Below, one piece after another: positions 16,350 through 23,995 of a stretch of 34,153 bases of DNA. Positions within the stretch are counted from its first letter, which is position 1. Every line of letters begins with the position of its first letter. A program made the position numbers and the translations under genes. The DNA comes from a bacterium (GTDB lineage Bacteria > Verrucomicrobiota > Verrucomicrobiia > Limisphaerales > UBA8199). The DNA lies in the NCBI GenBank assembly GCA_021784555.1, contig JAJYHY010000046.1, positions 1-34,153 of the forward strand. The letters are read 5' to 3'. The notes beneath the pieces were generated by a model. That model was not told the origin of the DNA, ran no database searches, and saw only the letters and a program-made list of their open reading frames with translations.

Positions 16350-16734
16350 AAAGCGAGCGGGGAGGCCGGGCCGGCCGGACCGGGGCGGCAAGGGCAAGCT
16401 CGGTTTGGACGGCCAGCGAATCGGCCAACAACCGTTGCAGTGCCGCGGCCACCTGCGGCCAGTACGGCGCGTGATGGCCGTGGGGATAATCCCGGTTCAG
16501 AACCAGCTTGGCCGAGCTGGGCTACCACTCGGCGATAAAGCCGGGCTGTTGGAACAGCCAGTGATGTTCGTCGTTGAGCACCCGTAGCGAGCACCCGCGC
16601 CGCTCGGCCCAGGCGCGGACTTCGTCCTCCCGCCGGGCGGTGCGGTCCATCCGGCGCTCGCGTCGCCGCCGCTTATATTCGTCGGGAGTAGGCGCCGGGT
16701 GCTGCCGCCGACGTCGGTGGGGTCGGGATTTCAT
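16321..16734 (-). pseudogene. small basic protein gene interrupted by an in-frame TAG
   Basis: Reading from ATG 16734 (MKSRPHRRRRQHPAPTPDEY...), a well-formed protein reaches HHWLFQQPGFIAEW and meets TAG at 16524-16522. It then continues in the same frame as PSSAKLVLNRDYPHGHHAPYW, ending at 16321. In relatives I recall, this place reads W-W-P-S-S-x-K-L-V, so the stop is most simply a TGG to TAG change of the second Trp. Without readthrough only the first 70 aa are made. It starts 9 nt after the 163-aa gene and was clearly part of the same unit. Function unknown. Confidence 0.6.
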
Positions 16735-16743
16735 TGGTGAATG

Positions 16744-17235
16744 TTAATTTTGGCGAGGATTCGCGTTGTCGCCCGGGCTTTCCGGCTTTGGTTCGCCAAG
16801 GAGTGAAAGCATATTGTCCACGGCCTCGTCGGCCTGCTCGGCAACGGATTTCGCGGAGATGCCGTGCTTCGTAAGCCACTTCACCCGCGCCGCACCCGTG
16901 ACCTGGGCGCACGCCGAAGAGGAGAGCGCGCCGATGTCGTATAGCGCGCGCCAGAGCACCTCGCGCAGAAAGCGGTCCACGTCCTCGCCGTAGCCGTGTC
17001 CTCGGGCCGCCGCGCGAAGCTGGTGGCCAACGAAGCCGCCGTCGTTGAGTTCGAGGTTGATCATGATGTCCTGGGATGGGGTGTGAAGCCGCAGCGTCTG
17101 AAGGGAGAGGTCGCGGTTGAAGTGCGCGCCATGGCCCAGCCGGACTGCTCCGGCCGCTATGCGCGATGGGCGATGGCAAAGTCGCTGGATTTCGGCCCTT
17201 GGCCGTTCGATGTGTTCGCAAATGGCGCTGTTCAT
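16744..17235 (-). CDS. hypothetical protein at the end of the cas operon
   Basis: 163 aa from ATG 17235, which has a plausible AAGGG ribosome site ~9 nt upstream. The N-terminal half contains His/Arg-rich segments (AVRLGHGAHFNRDLSLQTLRLHTPSQD) and the second half is helical (EDVDRFLREVLWRALYDIGAL, VKWLTKHGISAKSVAEQADEAVDNMLSLLGE). It starts 31 nt after the Cas8-like gene, the same spacing as csb2 to the HEAT-nuclease gene, so co-transcription is likely. I do not recognise the family. A small helical effector subunit is conceivable, but so is a mobile-element gene unrelated to CRISPR. Confidence 0.55.
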   Translation of the reverse strand: MNSAICEHIERPRAEIQRLCHRPSRIAAGAVRLGHGAHFNRDLSLQTLRLHTPSQDIMINLELNDGGFVGHQLRAAARGHGYGEDVDRFLREVLWRALYDIGALSSSACAQVTGAARVKWLTKHGISAKSVAEQADEAVDNMLSLLGEPKPESPGDNANPRQN

Positions 17236-17266
17236 GGTCCAACCCTTTGAGCGTGATAGCAGGAGT

Positions 17267-18433
17267 TCATACCGCCTCCGCCGGACTAAAGTTGATCTTG
17301 TGCAGGGGTGGATTGCCGACCTGAATTCGCCGCGCGCAAAAAATCGCGGCCACCCCGCGCGCGCGGAGTTCGTGGCGATATGCGGACGGACTCCCTGCAC
17401 CAAACGCAGGATGTGATAGCAGGGAGCGAAGAGTGTGAACGCTTAAGGGATTATTCCAGAGCGGCCAGGTGAAGCGCTCTGTTTCGCCCTCATTGGCCCA
17501 CCCCGTGGCCATCATGCGGCCTCCGTTTGGCGCACACGGGAAGAACGCTAGTGCGTGGTAAGCCAGCAGGTTGGCCATCCAGATAGTATATGCTCCGACT
17601 GGGCCGGGGTTGTCGAGCCGGAGCGCGTAGCGGATATCCTCCGCCGGATCCCACCTCATCGAAAGACCATCGTTCGAATACGTCCAGCGATTGAACAGAC
17701 AGTCCTTCAGATTTGATTCCGTTACGCACGGTGGCGGCGAAGGTTCTTGTTTCGTGGGATCCTTGCGGGTCATCAGCTGTCGGGCCGTTGCAAGAAACCA
17801 TTGTTTTCCGCTGCCATTGACAAAACATAGCGGAGTCGGCTGGATACGCTCTTCCTCCTCCGCGCTCAGTTCGGAGCCAAATGAGGTGAGAAGGTCCACG
17901 GCCTTTCGATCTTCGGGTTTTGATTGGGAGAGGATCGCGAGCGCATGTTCCCGGAATTCCACAATCGTGCAGTCAGGTTTGTCTCCAAGGGCAAGCTCAG
18001 GGGACGGAACCGCGGCCTTCAGCGCGGTTAGTCTTTGGGCGCGGGCTGCAGCGAATGCATTTATATAGGGTTCTACTTCCTTTACCCATTCAGCGTCACG
18101 TTCTTTCCCACGCAAACCACGCGCCTTGAACCGTAATTTGACATTCTTGAGCTCCGTTTTTGCCGCAGCGAATCGTCTCAGTGTTGCTTCTCGCAACCTC
18201 TCTTTCTCAGTCCCCACAGGGGCGCCACGCAACTTTTGGCCAATGCACCGAAGGACTTTCGATTCCTCGAGCTGATTGGGCGAGAAGAGAAAGGGCATCC
18301 AACGCGCTCTCGGCCGCCAGCCGATTTTGACGCTGGAGTCAGTTTCGGAGAGCAGGGCAACTGTGCCGATGGCAGCGAGAAACCCTAATGGATTGGCCCC
18401 GTCGAGCGCTGATAGTTCAAGTGGTTCGCTCAT
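17267..18433 (-). CDS. type I-G Cas8-like / Cas3-extension family protein
   Basis: 388 aa from ATG 18433, overlapping the cas3 stop by 17 nt. It opens with LELSALDGANPLGFLAAIGTVALLSE, the strand, Gly and L-x-A-L-G helix pattern seen at the start of type I-G large-subunit-like proteins. In my recollection this exact NPLGFLAA form belongs to the family found next to, or fused to, Cas3 in I-G systems, rather than to Csx17 (PLAHYLKALG) or Csb3 (NPGQFFACCG). The C-terminal half has aromatic-rich motifs (WFLATARQLMTRKDP, LAYHALAFFPCAPNGGRMMATGW). Expected role: helping Cas3 recruitment or acting as a reduced large subunit in Cascade. Family is fairly secure, exact role not. Confidence 0.7.
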   Translation of the reverse strand: MSEPLELSALDGANPLGFLAAIGTVALLSETDSSVKIGWRPRARWMPFLFSPNQLEESKVLRCIGQKLRGAPVGTEKERLREATLRRFAAAKTELKNVKLRFKARGLRGKERDAEWVKEVEPYINAFAAARAQRLTALKAAVPSPELALGDKPDCTIVEFREHALAILSQSKPEDRKAVDLLTSFGSELSAEEEERIQPTPLCFVNGSGKQWFLATARQLMTRKDPTKQEPSPPPCVTESNLKDCLFNRWTYSNDGLSMRWDPAEDIRYALRLDNPGPVGAYTIWMANLLAYHALAFFPCAPNGGRMMATGWANEGETERFTWPLWNNPLSVHTLRSLLSHPAFGAGSPSAYRHELRARGVAAIFCARRIQVGNPPLHKINFSPAEAV

Positions 18434-21400
18434 GGATATCTCCCTTCTCAGATGAGGAATTGGAATGCGCGCTCGCGTACCAGTCGGCGAGTCGGAGGAT
18501 AGCCTCACGGTAGGCGAGTCCCCACCAGCCGAAACGGCGTGTAAGTAACCAAAAACGGTCGGTGACGCCGGAGTCGAGACGATGCGGCGCGGTGAGCGCT
18601 TCGCGTTCGTCGGCGGAAAGAACCAGACTTCCGGAGTTGAGCCGGCCTTCGACAGCCGGCGGTTCTTTGTCATCGCAAACAGGCGCGAAGGGGCGTGCAT
18701 GGCCATGATGGCTGGCGACGAGGTGCAACAGGAGTTCGCGATCTTCCGGCGAGAGCTCCACTTTGCAGAATCGTTCCGCCAGTTGCATGGACAGCATCTC
18801 GTGACGGAATTCGGGCGGGAGGCCGGCGGCGTCCCGGATTTCGCGTGTTCGGTCGCGCGAACGCGGCTTGCGTGGCGATTTTGCGAGTGGCTGAGCGGTA
18901 GCATCCGCAGCCGCACCGTTGCGCAGCACCTCCTGGAAGCGCGGGTCGAGTTTGCCGGCGTCGTGCCATTCTCCGGCGATTCTGGCGATGGCCGCGTCAG
19001 CAGCGCCGAGACAGGCGTGGGCAAGTTTTGCGGCCGCAGTGGCGACCTGGGCGCAGTGTGGTGCTAGCGGGACTTCGTCCGGCGCTTCGCTGGGGGTGTC
19101 GTCCTCGTCGGAGAAGTAATCGGTTTCGTCGCAGGCGAGATCCGGCTTTCTCACGCGAAGGATGATGCCGCCGCGGGGAAGAGAGGCGATGTCCTTGACA
19201 CCAAGGTGGGCCGTATCGCTGAAAAGTTTTAGCAGCCAGCTTGGCAACTCCGGTCTGGATTCGTCTTCTGGCGTCCATTCACGGACGGCAGTGAGCGCGT
19301 CGCGCAGTTCGTCCGCCAGCCATCCACCGTTCTCGACCAAGTCCAAGAGGGCGCGAAGGGGTGGACAATTATCAAGCCACGGGGCGAGGCACTCGCGATG
19401 GATGCGCAGCACGGGCTCCTTGCCGGCGCTCTGCATGGCAAGTTCCCAGACATCCGCTCCCTGCGAGCCCAAGCCTTTCTCGCACGGTAGCTGGCCGAGT
19501 TTTCGCACTTCGTCCAAGCCGCTCTCATCGCGAGGCGCTGGGAGGATGATGATGCTGTCTGGAAAAACGTCGGCCACCTCGCTGGAGACTTTTGATTCCT
19601 GACGTCCGCGCCAGAGAAGGAACTTGATTTTGGAGGCTCGCCTGGATTGGGGCTCCTCCTCCTCGTCGCGCTCACCTTCCACGTCGCCGCTGCAGTCTGT
19701 GGTTTCGTGGTTTTGAAGCCAGTGGCGGAAGTGGTGGAGCGGCACGGAAAGCATCTCACCGGCGACTGGCGGGCAGAGACTTACGATCTCCTTCCAGTCG
19801 TCGCCTGAAAGGTCGGGATCAAGGTCGCACCGAAAAGCCACGCGGACCTCGGCAGACTTGTGGCCCTTGCCGTGCAGGAAAATGCTTATGTCCGGGTCGG
19901 GATGCGGTCGTGGCGCGGTCTGGCAGAGCAAGTCGAGGTGGGCGGGGAGGAGAATCGGGGCGTCGGAAGACGGGGCAAGCATGGCGTGGAGTTTGTCAGA
20001 GTCCGGCGGCGGCAGGAGCGCGCGAAGAGACTCAAAGCCAAAATCCACAGTGCGTTCTTCCACCGCCTTTTTGCCTTCGGTGCGGCTTCCAACTTCAGCG
20101 ATACGCCAAAGGAATCCCCAAGTTTCTTTCAGGGCCTTGCCGTAGATCGGATCGCCTTTGGGGTCGCTTTCTTTCAAAGCAGATTCAGAGGCGAGAATGA
20201 CGGCGTGAGAGGTTTCTGGCTTGCCGAGGCGCGCCAGGCGGCCAAACCGCTGACGCAACGCGTCGAGGCTGGCGCATTCGGTCACGAGTGCGTCAAAACT
20301 GAAATCGGCGCCTACTTCAAGGCATTGTGTGCTGACGAGGATGAGCGAGCGGGCGAGCGTTGGCGTGGACGAAGAATGAAGCTGCGGGTGAAGCCTGCCA
20401 ACAACCTCATCGCGCTCGATCGGACGGATGCGGCCGGTGAGAAGTTCGACATCGAAGGCGGGTGGCTCGCCTTCAGAGACCTTCTCGCGAGCTTTCGCAC
20501 GGAGCAGTTTTTCGATGTCCACGGCACGAGCGACGCGATTGACGATGACGCCGACGCGCCTCGTGGAGTCTCGCGCAAATTGTGCTGCCGCGTCAGCGAT
20601 TTCTGTCGCCAGTCTCTCTTCCAAGTTCACAGGCTTGAGCACAGCGCGTTTAGACGCCGTGAGACGAGATTGCAGCACCGGATGATTCAGCGCCTTTACG
20701 CGCTCGCCCTCGTTAGCCGGGAAAACAGTCGGCTCTTTGTCTTCCTCCTCCCCATTGGGCAGAGTGGCGGAGAGCACTGTTATGTGCAAGGGTGTGTTGT
20801 TCGGCTCCTCCGACCATTTTTCACTGCGGAACATTTCCACGGCGCGGAGCGTTTGCAGGAAGGGCACGGCGCAATGCGCTTCATCGAGCAGAATCAGGCT
20901 ATCGTTTCCCGCGAGTCCGGCATAGACGGGCGCGGCAAGGGTGCTATGGCCGTAGCCACGAAAGAGCAAACGCGAGCCAAGCTGGTCCACCGTGCTCGTG
21001 ATGATGGCAGCCTGCGATGGGATACGCGCCCAGCCATCGTCACGCAGCACGCCGTCGCGCAGGCGGCCTACGGCGAGGGGGCACTTCTTTGAATCAAGCC
21101 CGCGCAAGCCAAGCAGCCGGTCAGCCACGGCACGGACGGCGGGCGAGTCGGCGCTTTCGAGAGCCGCAGCAACTCTCTGCGCCCGTTCGTAGGCTTCATC
21201 CACCACGATGCGGCGGTCCACGACAAACCAGATGCGCCGCGCAGCCGTGCGTCGCCCCGGCGGCTTTTCGGACTGTGCGGCGAGGGCATAAACGGCGATA
21301 TCCAGGCAGGCGGTCTTGCCGCTGGCAGTCGGCAGATCAATTGCGTCGGGCCAAGCGCCTTTGAGCACCCGCTCGGCGAGCATGGTCTGCCAGGGGAAGG

Positions 21401-21449
21401 GATCCCGGGACCAAAGTGCGTGAAAAAAGGTGGAGAAATCGGGAAACAT
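18417..21449 (-). CDS. cas3: type I-G Cas3 helicase-nuclease (HD domain C-terminal)
   Basis: 1010 aa. Helicase motifs come first: Walker A DLPTASGKT (38-46), DEAH box LLDEAH (192 is the His), SAT (227-229) and motif VI QRFGRLAR (400-407). The HD nuclease follows at the C-terminus: WHDAGK (H829/D830), RHEML (H883), ASHHGHARPF (H914, H915, H917) and a late Asp in LRLADWY (~989). Helicase-then-HD order is the hallmark of type I-G Cas3, opposite to most type I systems. All metal ligands look intact, so it should unwind and degrade target DNA after Cascade binding. It starts 14 nt after the HEAT-nuclease gene and overlaps the next gene by 17 nt. Confidence 0.9.
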   Translation of the reverse strand: MFPDFSTFFHALWSRDPFPWQTMLAERVLKGAWPDAIDLPTASGKTACLDIAVYALAAQSEKPPGRRTAARRIWFVVDRRIVVDEAYERAQRVAAALESADSPAVRAVADRLLGLRGLDSKKCPLAVGRLRDGVLRDDGWARIPSQAAIITSTVDQLGSRLLFRGYGHSTLAAPVYAGLAGNDSLILLDEAHCAVPFLQTLRAVEMFRSEKWSEEPNNTPLHITVLSATLPNGEEEDKEPTVFPANEGERVKALNHPVLQSRLTASKRAVLKPVNLEERLATEIADAAAQFARDSTRRVGVIVNRVARAVDIEKLLRAKAREKVSEGEPPAFDVELLTGRIRPIERDEVVGRLHPQLHSSSTPTLARSLILVSTQCLEVGADFSFDALVTECASLDALRQRFGRLARLGKPETSHAVILASESALKESDPKGDPIYGKALKETWGFLWRIAEVGSRTEGKKAVEERTVDFGFESLRALLPPPDSDKLHAMLAPSSDAPILLPAHLDLLCQTAPRPHPDPDISIFLHGKGHKSAEVRVAFRCDLDPDLSGDDWKEIVSLCPPVAGEMLSVPLHHFRHWLQNHETTDCSGDVEGERDEEEEPQSRRASKIKFLLWRGRQESKVSSEVADVFPDSIIILPAPRDESGLDEVRKLGQLPCEKGLGSQGADVWELAMQSAGKEPVLRIHRECLAPWLDNCPPLRALLDLVENGGWLADELRDALTAVREWTPEDESRPELPSWLLKLFSDTAHLGVKDIASLPRGGIILRVRKPDLACDETDYFSDEDDTPSEAPDEVPLAPHCAQVATAAAKLAHACLGAADAAIARIAGEWHDAGKLDPRFQEVLRNGAAADATAQPLAKSPRKPRSRDRTREIRDAAGLPPEFRHEMLSMQLAERFCKVELSPEDRELLLHLVASHHGHARPFAPVCDDKEPPAVEGRLNSGSLVLSADEREALTAPHRLDSGVTDRFWLLTRRFGWWGLAYREAILRLADWYASAHSNSSSEKGDIHERTT

Positions 21450-21463
21450 AGGCGGCTGGCTCG

Positions 21464-22381
21464 CTAGCGTTCGCCGACGCCGGACTGGCTAACCTGGTAG
21501 CCGAACAGTGCCAGCTTCGAGCGTAAGACGGCATCAAGGCGCGGCTTATCGGGAGGGTAGAGGGAGATTAGACGTTTGCCCTCCTGCTGATAGAGTTGCT
21601 GTTTTTTGAGCATGCCGATTTTGTAATCGGCCGTATCCATGCCCCAGTATTCGATATAAACGTCAAACTCCGGCAAATAGAAGTCGGGACGAACGGCGTG
21701 CCCGCTGAGAATTCGAAAGCGCTCGTCATAACGGAAGGCGATGTTATGAGCCGCGAGCCAGTCAGCAATCAGACGCTCCCCATCGGACTGCACCAAGGCT
21801 CCCGCCTTGGCAACGATGGTTTTGTTCAACTCGACCTTCGTGTCGAAGTTGCGGCGATCCAGGAAGACTTCGTCGAAGCACGCATCGCAAAAGGTTCGCT
21901 GGAAGGCCTGCTGACTGCGGGTGTGCTCATCCATCGTCACTTCGCGTCCACAGCGGATGCATCTATGCCGAGCCTGGTGCTCCTCGAGACGGACGGCTTC
22001 ACGAATAGCTTGGGCGGCCGAGTGGGCGGCGCGGCGGATATAGTCTTTCACGCGTTCGTTAGCGGCCAGGTCATCGAGGTCGTGGAGGTGGTCGTGGGCC
22101 GCGCTGCCGTAGGCCTTGAGCGCCTTGAGGGCATATTGCTGGGCCTGCGGATGCGGGTCGTGCAAGGCGGCTGGAACCAGCGCCCGGACTGCTATGCTCG
22201 CATCGGCGCCGAAGGCGGCCAGCTTTCCAATGGCCGACGCGGCCAGACGACGAATTTCCGCGGAGGGCATCGCCAGCAGTTGGGTCAACTCCGTCAGGCT
22301 CGTAGGATCGGCGCCACGGCCAAGGGCGAGGGCGCGTTGCACCGCCTGGTGGTGTAGTTGCTTATCCAGGTTGTTATTCAT
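21464..22381 (-). CDS. HEAT-repeat / zinc-finger / PD-(D/E)XK nuclease fusion in the cas operon
   Basis: 305 aa from ATG 22381, 31 nt after csb2 and 14 nt before cas3. Residues ~25-130 are HEAT-like helix pairs (LTQLLAMPSAEIRRLAASAIGKLAAFG, LVPAALHDPHPQAQQYALKALKAYG). C141-x-x-C144 and C165-x-x-C168 form a four-Cys zinc site. Residues ~198-296 are a restriction-endonuclease fold: SDGERLIADWLAAHNI (E202), RPDFYLPEF (D233), VYIEYWG (E244) and Y253/K254 or K259/K260 as the possible migrated lysine, like the nuclease domains attached to some helicases. This is not Cas4: no RecB-type QxxxY or iron-sulfur Cys pattern. I recall similar free-standing proteins of unknown role. Here it is probably a CRISPR accessory nuclease (inference). 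Confidence 0.7.
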   Translation of the reverse strand: MNNNLDKQLHHQAVQRALALGRGADPTSLTELTQLLAMPSAEIRRLAASAIGKLAAFGADASIAVRALVPAALHDPHPQAQQYALKALKAYGSAAHDHLHDLDDLAANERVKDYIRRAAHSAAQAIREAVRLEEHQARHRCIRCGREVTMDEHTRSQQAFQRTFCDACFDEVFLDRRNFDTKVELNKTIVAKAGALVQSDGERLIADWLAAHNIAFRYDERFRILSGHAVRPDFYLPEFDVYIEYWGMDTADYKIGMLKKQQLYQQEGKRLISLYPPDKPRLDAVLRSKLALFGYQVSQSGVGER

Positions 22382-22412
22382 TGTGGTTACCGCGTTGGCG
22401 AGCGCCAGCGAG

Positions 22413-23993
22413 TTAGCAGTGGAGGCCGCCCTCCATTGGCCGGCAGAATCCGTACCCGCGATAGCGTCCTGCACCGATCATCACCGGGCCGACAACCGGT
22501 TCGTCAAAGACCAGAATTGCGTGCGTGTGGCGGCGCTCGCTGCCGTCCTTACGCTGGAGACGCGGGAAAGCGTGCGACGGCGGCACGCCCAGATGGGCGG
22601 AGACGGGCGTGACGACAACCTCGCGCGGACGTGGCAGACCGATGCGCTCGCAGCCCTCGCGAAGCATTTCTGCCACCTCGTCCAGGTATTCGGCTTTTGC
22701 TTTGGCCTTTGGATGCTGATCGAAAACGATAGGCGTGACGGTACTCCAGTGCGTCGCACCATCCGGATGTGCCGTCCAGGTCGCAGGCCGAAGGGTTTCG
22801 AGCGGGCGGGCCATGAGAAGGGGCTGCACCCCCCATGCGCCTAGCCGTCCAAGCACCAGCCCGTTCTTGGGGGCGCAAATTTGCGCGGAGATGCGCAGGA
22901 CTTCGGCTCGGATTTCGGGCTTCACACTTGCTGGCAAGGCGAGCGCGATTCCGGGCAGCCTGCCGTCCGCGTGCGGATGTCCGACAAAGGCGAGAGGTAG
23001 GAACGCAACATGCGCGGTCTGGAGCGGCGATTTGTCCGGCGCGTGGCCGCTAAGCAGACTCACGGCTTCAGGGGTGAGCGCGAGCTCAGCAGCATGTTTG
23101 GCAAGGGCTTCGCGCCAGCGGTCTATGAGCGCGAGGGTGCAGGCAAGGTCGAGGCACCGATACGGCCCGTCTCTTCGCTCCAGCGCGAAGACGACAAGAT
23201 GCGGGCTAAAGGCACTGCCCTTTCCTTGCGGCGCGGCGGTTTCCTGGCCGACCCGCGCGTAACCAGCATACGTCGAAATGCGCGGACGATGCCGCAGCGG
23301 CTCGCCCTGCGGGAACATTTCGGCCAGCTTCTTTTTTGCGGCGGTTCTTGCTTTGGGCGTCGGCGCTTCCTCGACGGCGAGCAACATCTCCACGTATTGC
23401 GCCACCGCCTTGCCGTTGAAGCTGCGTTCGAGTTCGGCGAGCGTTCCTTCACGCGGGACGCGCAGCATCTGGCTCGCGCGCTCGCCGTCGGGACGCCAGA
23501 GCTGCAGTCCATCGGGCAGAGCGTCACCCAGCCACATTTGGACGAGCGAGGTTGAATGTCCGATGCGTGTAACTCTTCCACAGAGGGCTTCGAGCCCCGC
23601 GCGCACCGCTGGTGCCGGTTCCGCTTTCGGCCAGTGAAGCACAACCGTTTCGCTCGCGAGCGAGGCTCGAGCGAAGGTGCGCGGTTGCCGGTCGCGCGTG
23701 AGCGGCAGCGAGTGCATGAACGCCTTTGAGGGGCCGGCCTTGTCATTCACTGGGACGTACTGGGTGACGATTCGGCATAGCTCGGCTTCCGGCGCGAATA
23801 TCTCCGGAGGTTCGGGCAGCTTTTCCAGCCAGAGCAGGGCTGCGCGTTCCTCCGGCTTTGCGCCGGTCTGATAGTGCGCCGCAACCATTGCCATGAACAC
23901 GCGCGCCGGGTGAGGCGGCCACTCGACACGGCCATGTTCGCCGTGCGAGCCGACGGCAACGCCTTGGAGATAGCGGATGGCCAGAGCGAGCAT
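22413..23993 (-). CDS. csb2: type I-G Csb2 (Cas5-Cas6 fusion)
   Basis: 526 aa from ATG 23993, two nucleotides after the csb1 stop; longer upstream starts would run into csb1. The N-terminus LALAIRYLQGVAVGSHGEHGRVEWPPHPARVFMAMVA is the Csb2/GSU0054 signature. The C-terminus ends in the glycine-rich loop GAGRYRGYGFCRP (residues 507-519), the Cas6-type motif that contacts crRNA. Members of this family cap the 5' end of crRNA in Cascade and also process precursor crRNA. The length is normal, no frameshift is seen, and likely catalytic His residues are present near RHTHAILVF. A working processing nuclease without an array nearby implies an array elsewhere or lost. Confidence 0.85.
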   Translation of the reverse strand: MLALAIRYLQGVAVGSHGEHGRVEWPPHPARVFMAMVAAHYQTGAKPEERAALLWLEKLPEPPEIFAPEAELCRIVTQYVPVNDKAGPSKAFMHSLPLTRDRQPRTFARASLASETVVLHWPKAEPAPAVRAGLEALCGRVTRIGHSTSLVQMWLGDALPDGLQLWRPDGERASQMLRVPREGTLAELERSFNGKAVAQYVEMLLAVEEAPTPKARTAAKKKLAEMFPQGEPLRHRPRISTYAGYARVGQETAAPQGKGSAFSPHLVVFALERRDGPYRCLDLACTLALIDRWREALAKHAAELALTPEAVSLLSGHAPDKSPLQTAHVAFLPLAFVGHPHADGRLPGIALALPASVKPEIRAEVLRISAQICAPKNGLVLGRLGAWGVQPLLMARPLETLRPATWTAHPDGATHWSTVTPIVFDQHPKAKAKAEYLDEVAEMLREGCERIGLPRPREVVVTPVSAHLGVPPSHAFPRLQRKDGSERRHTHAILVFDEPVVGPVMIGAGRYRGYGFCRPMEGGLHC

Positions 23994-23995
23994 GA

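Noticed and set aside
19860..21092. Long plus-strand open frame (410 codons) opposite cas3
   Set aside because: It is the antisense shadow of cas3 in GC-rich DNA; the minus strand carries all helicase motifs.
21464..22381. HEAT-nuclease protein as Cas4
   Set aside because: It lacks the RecB-type motif and the iron-sulfur Cys arrangement of Cas4, and has an RPDF...YIEYWG core preceded by a four-Cys zinc site.
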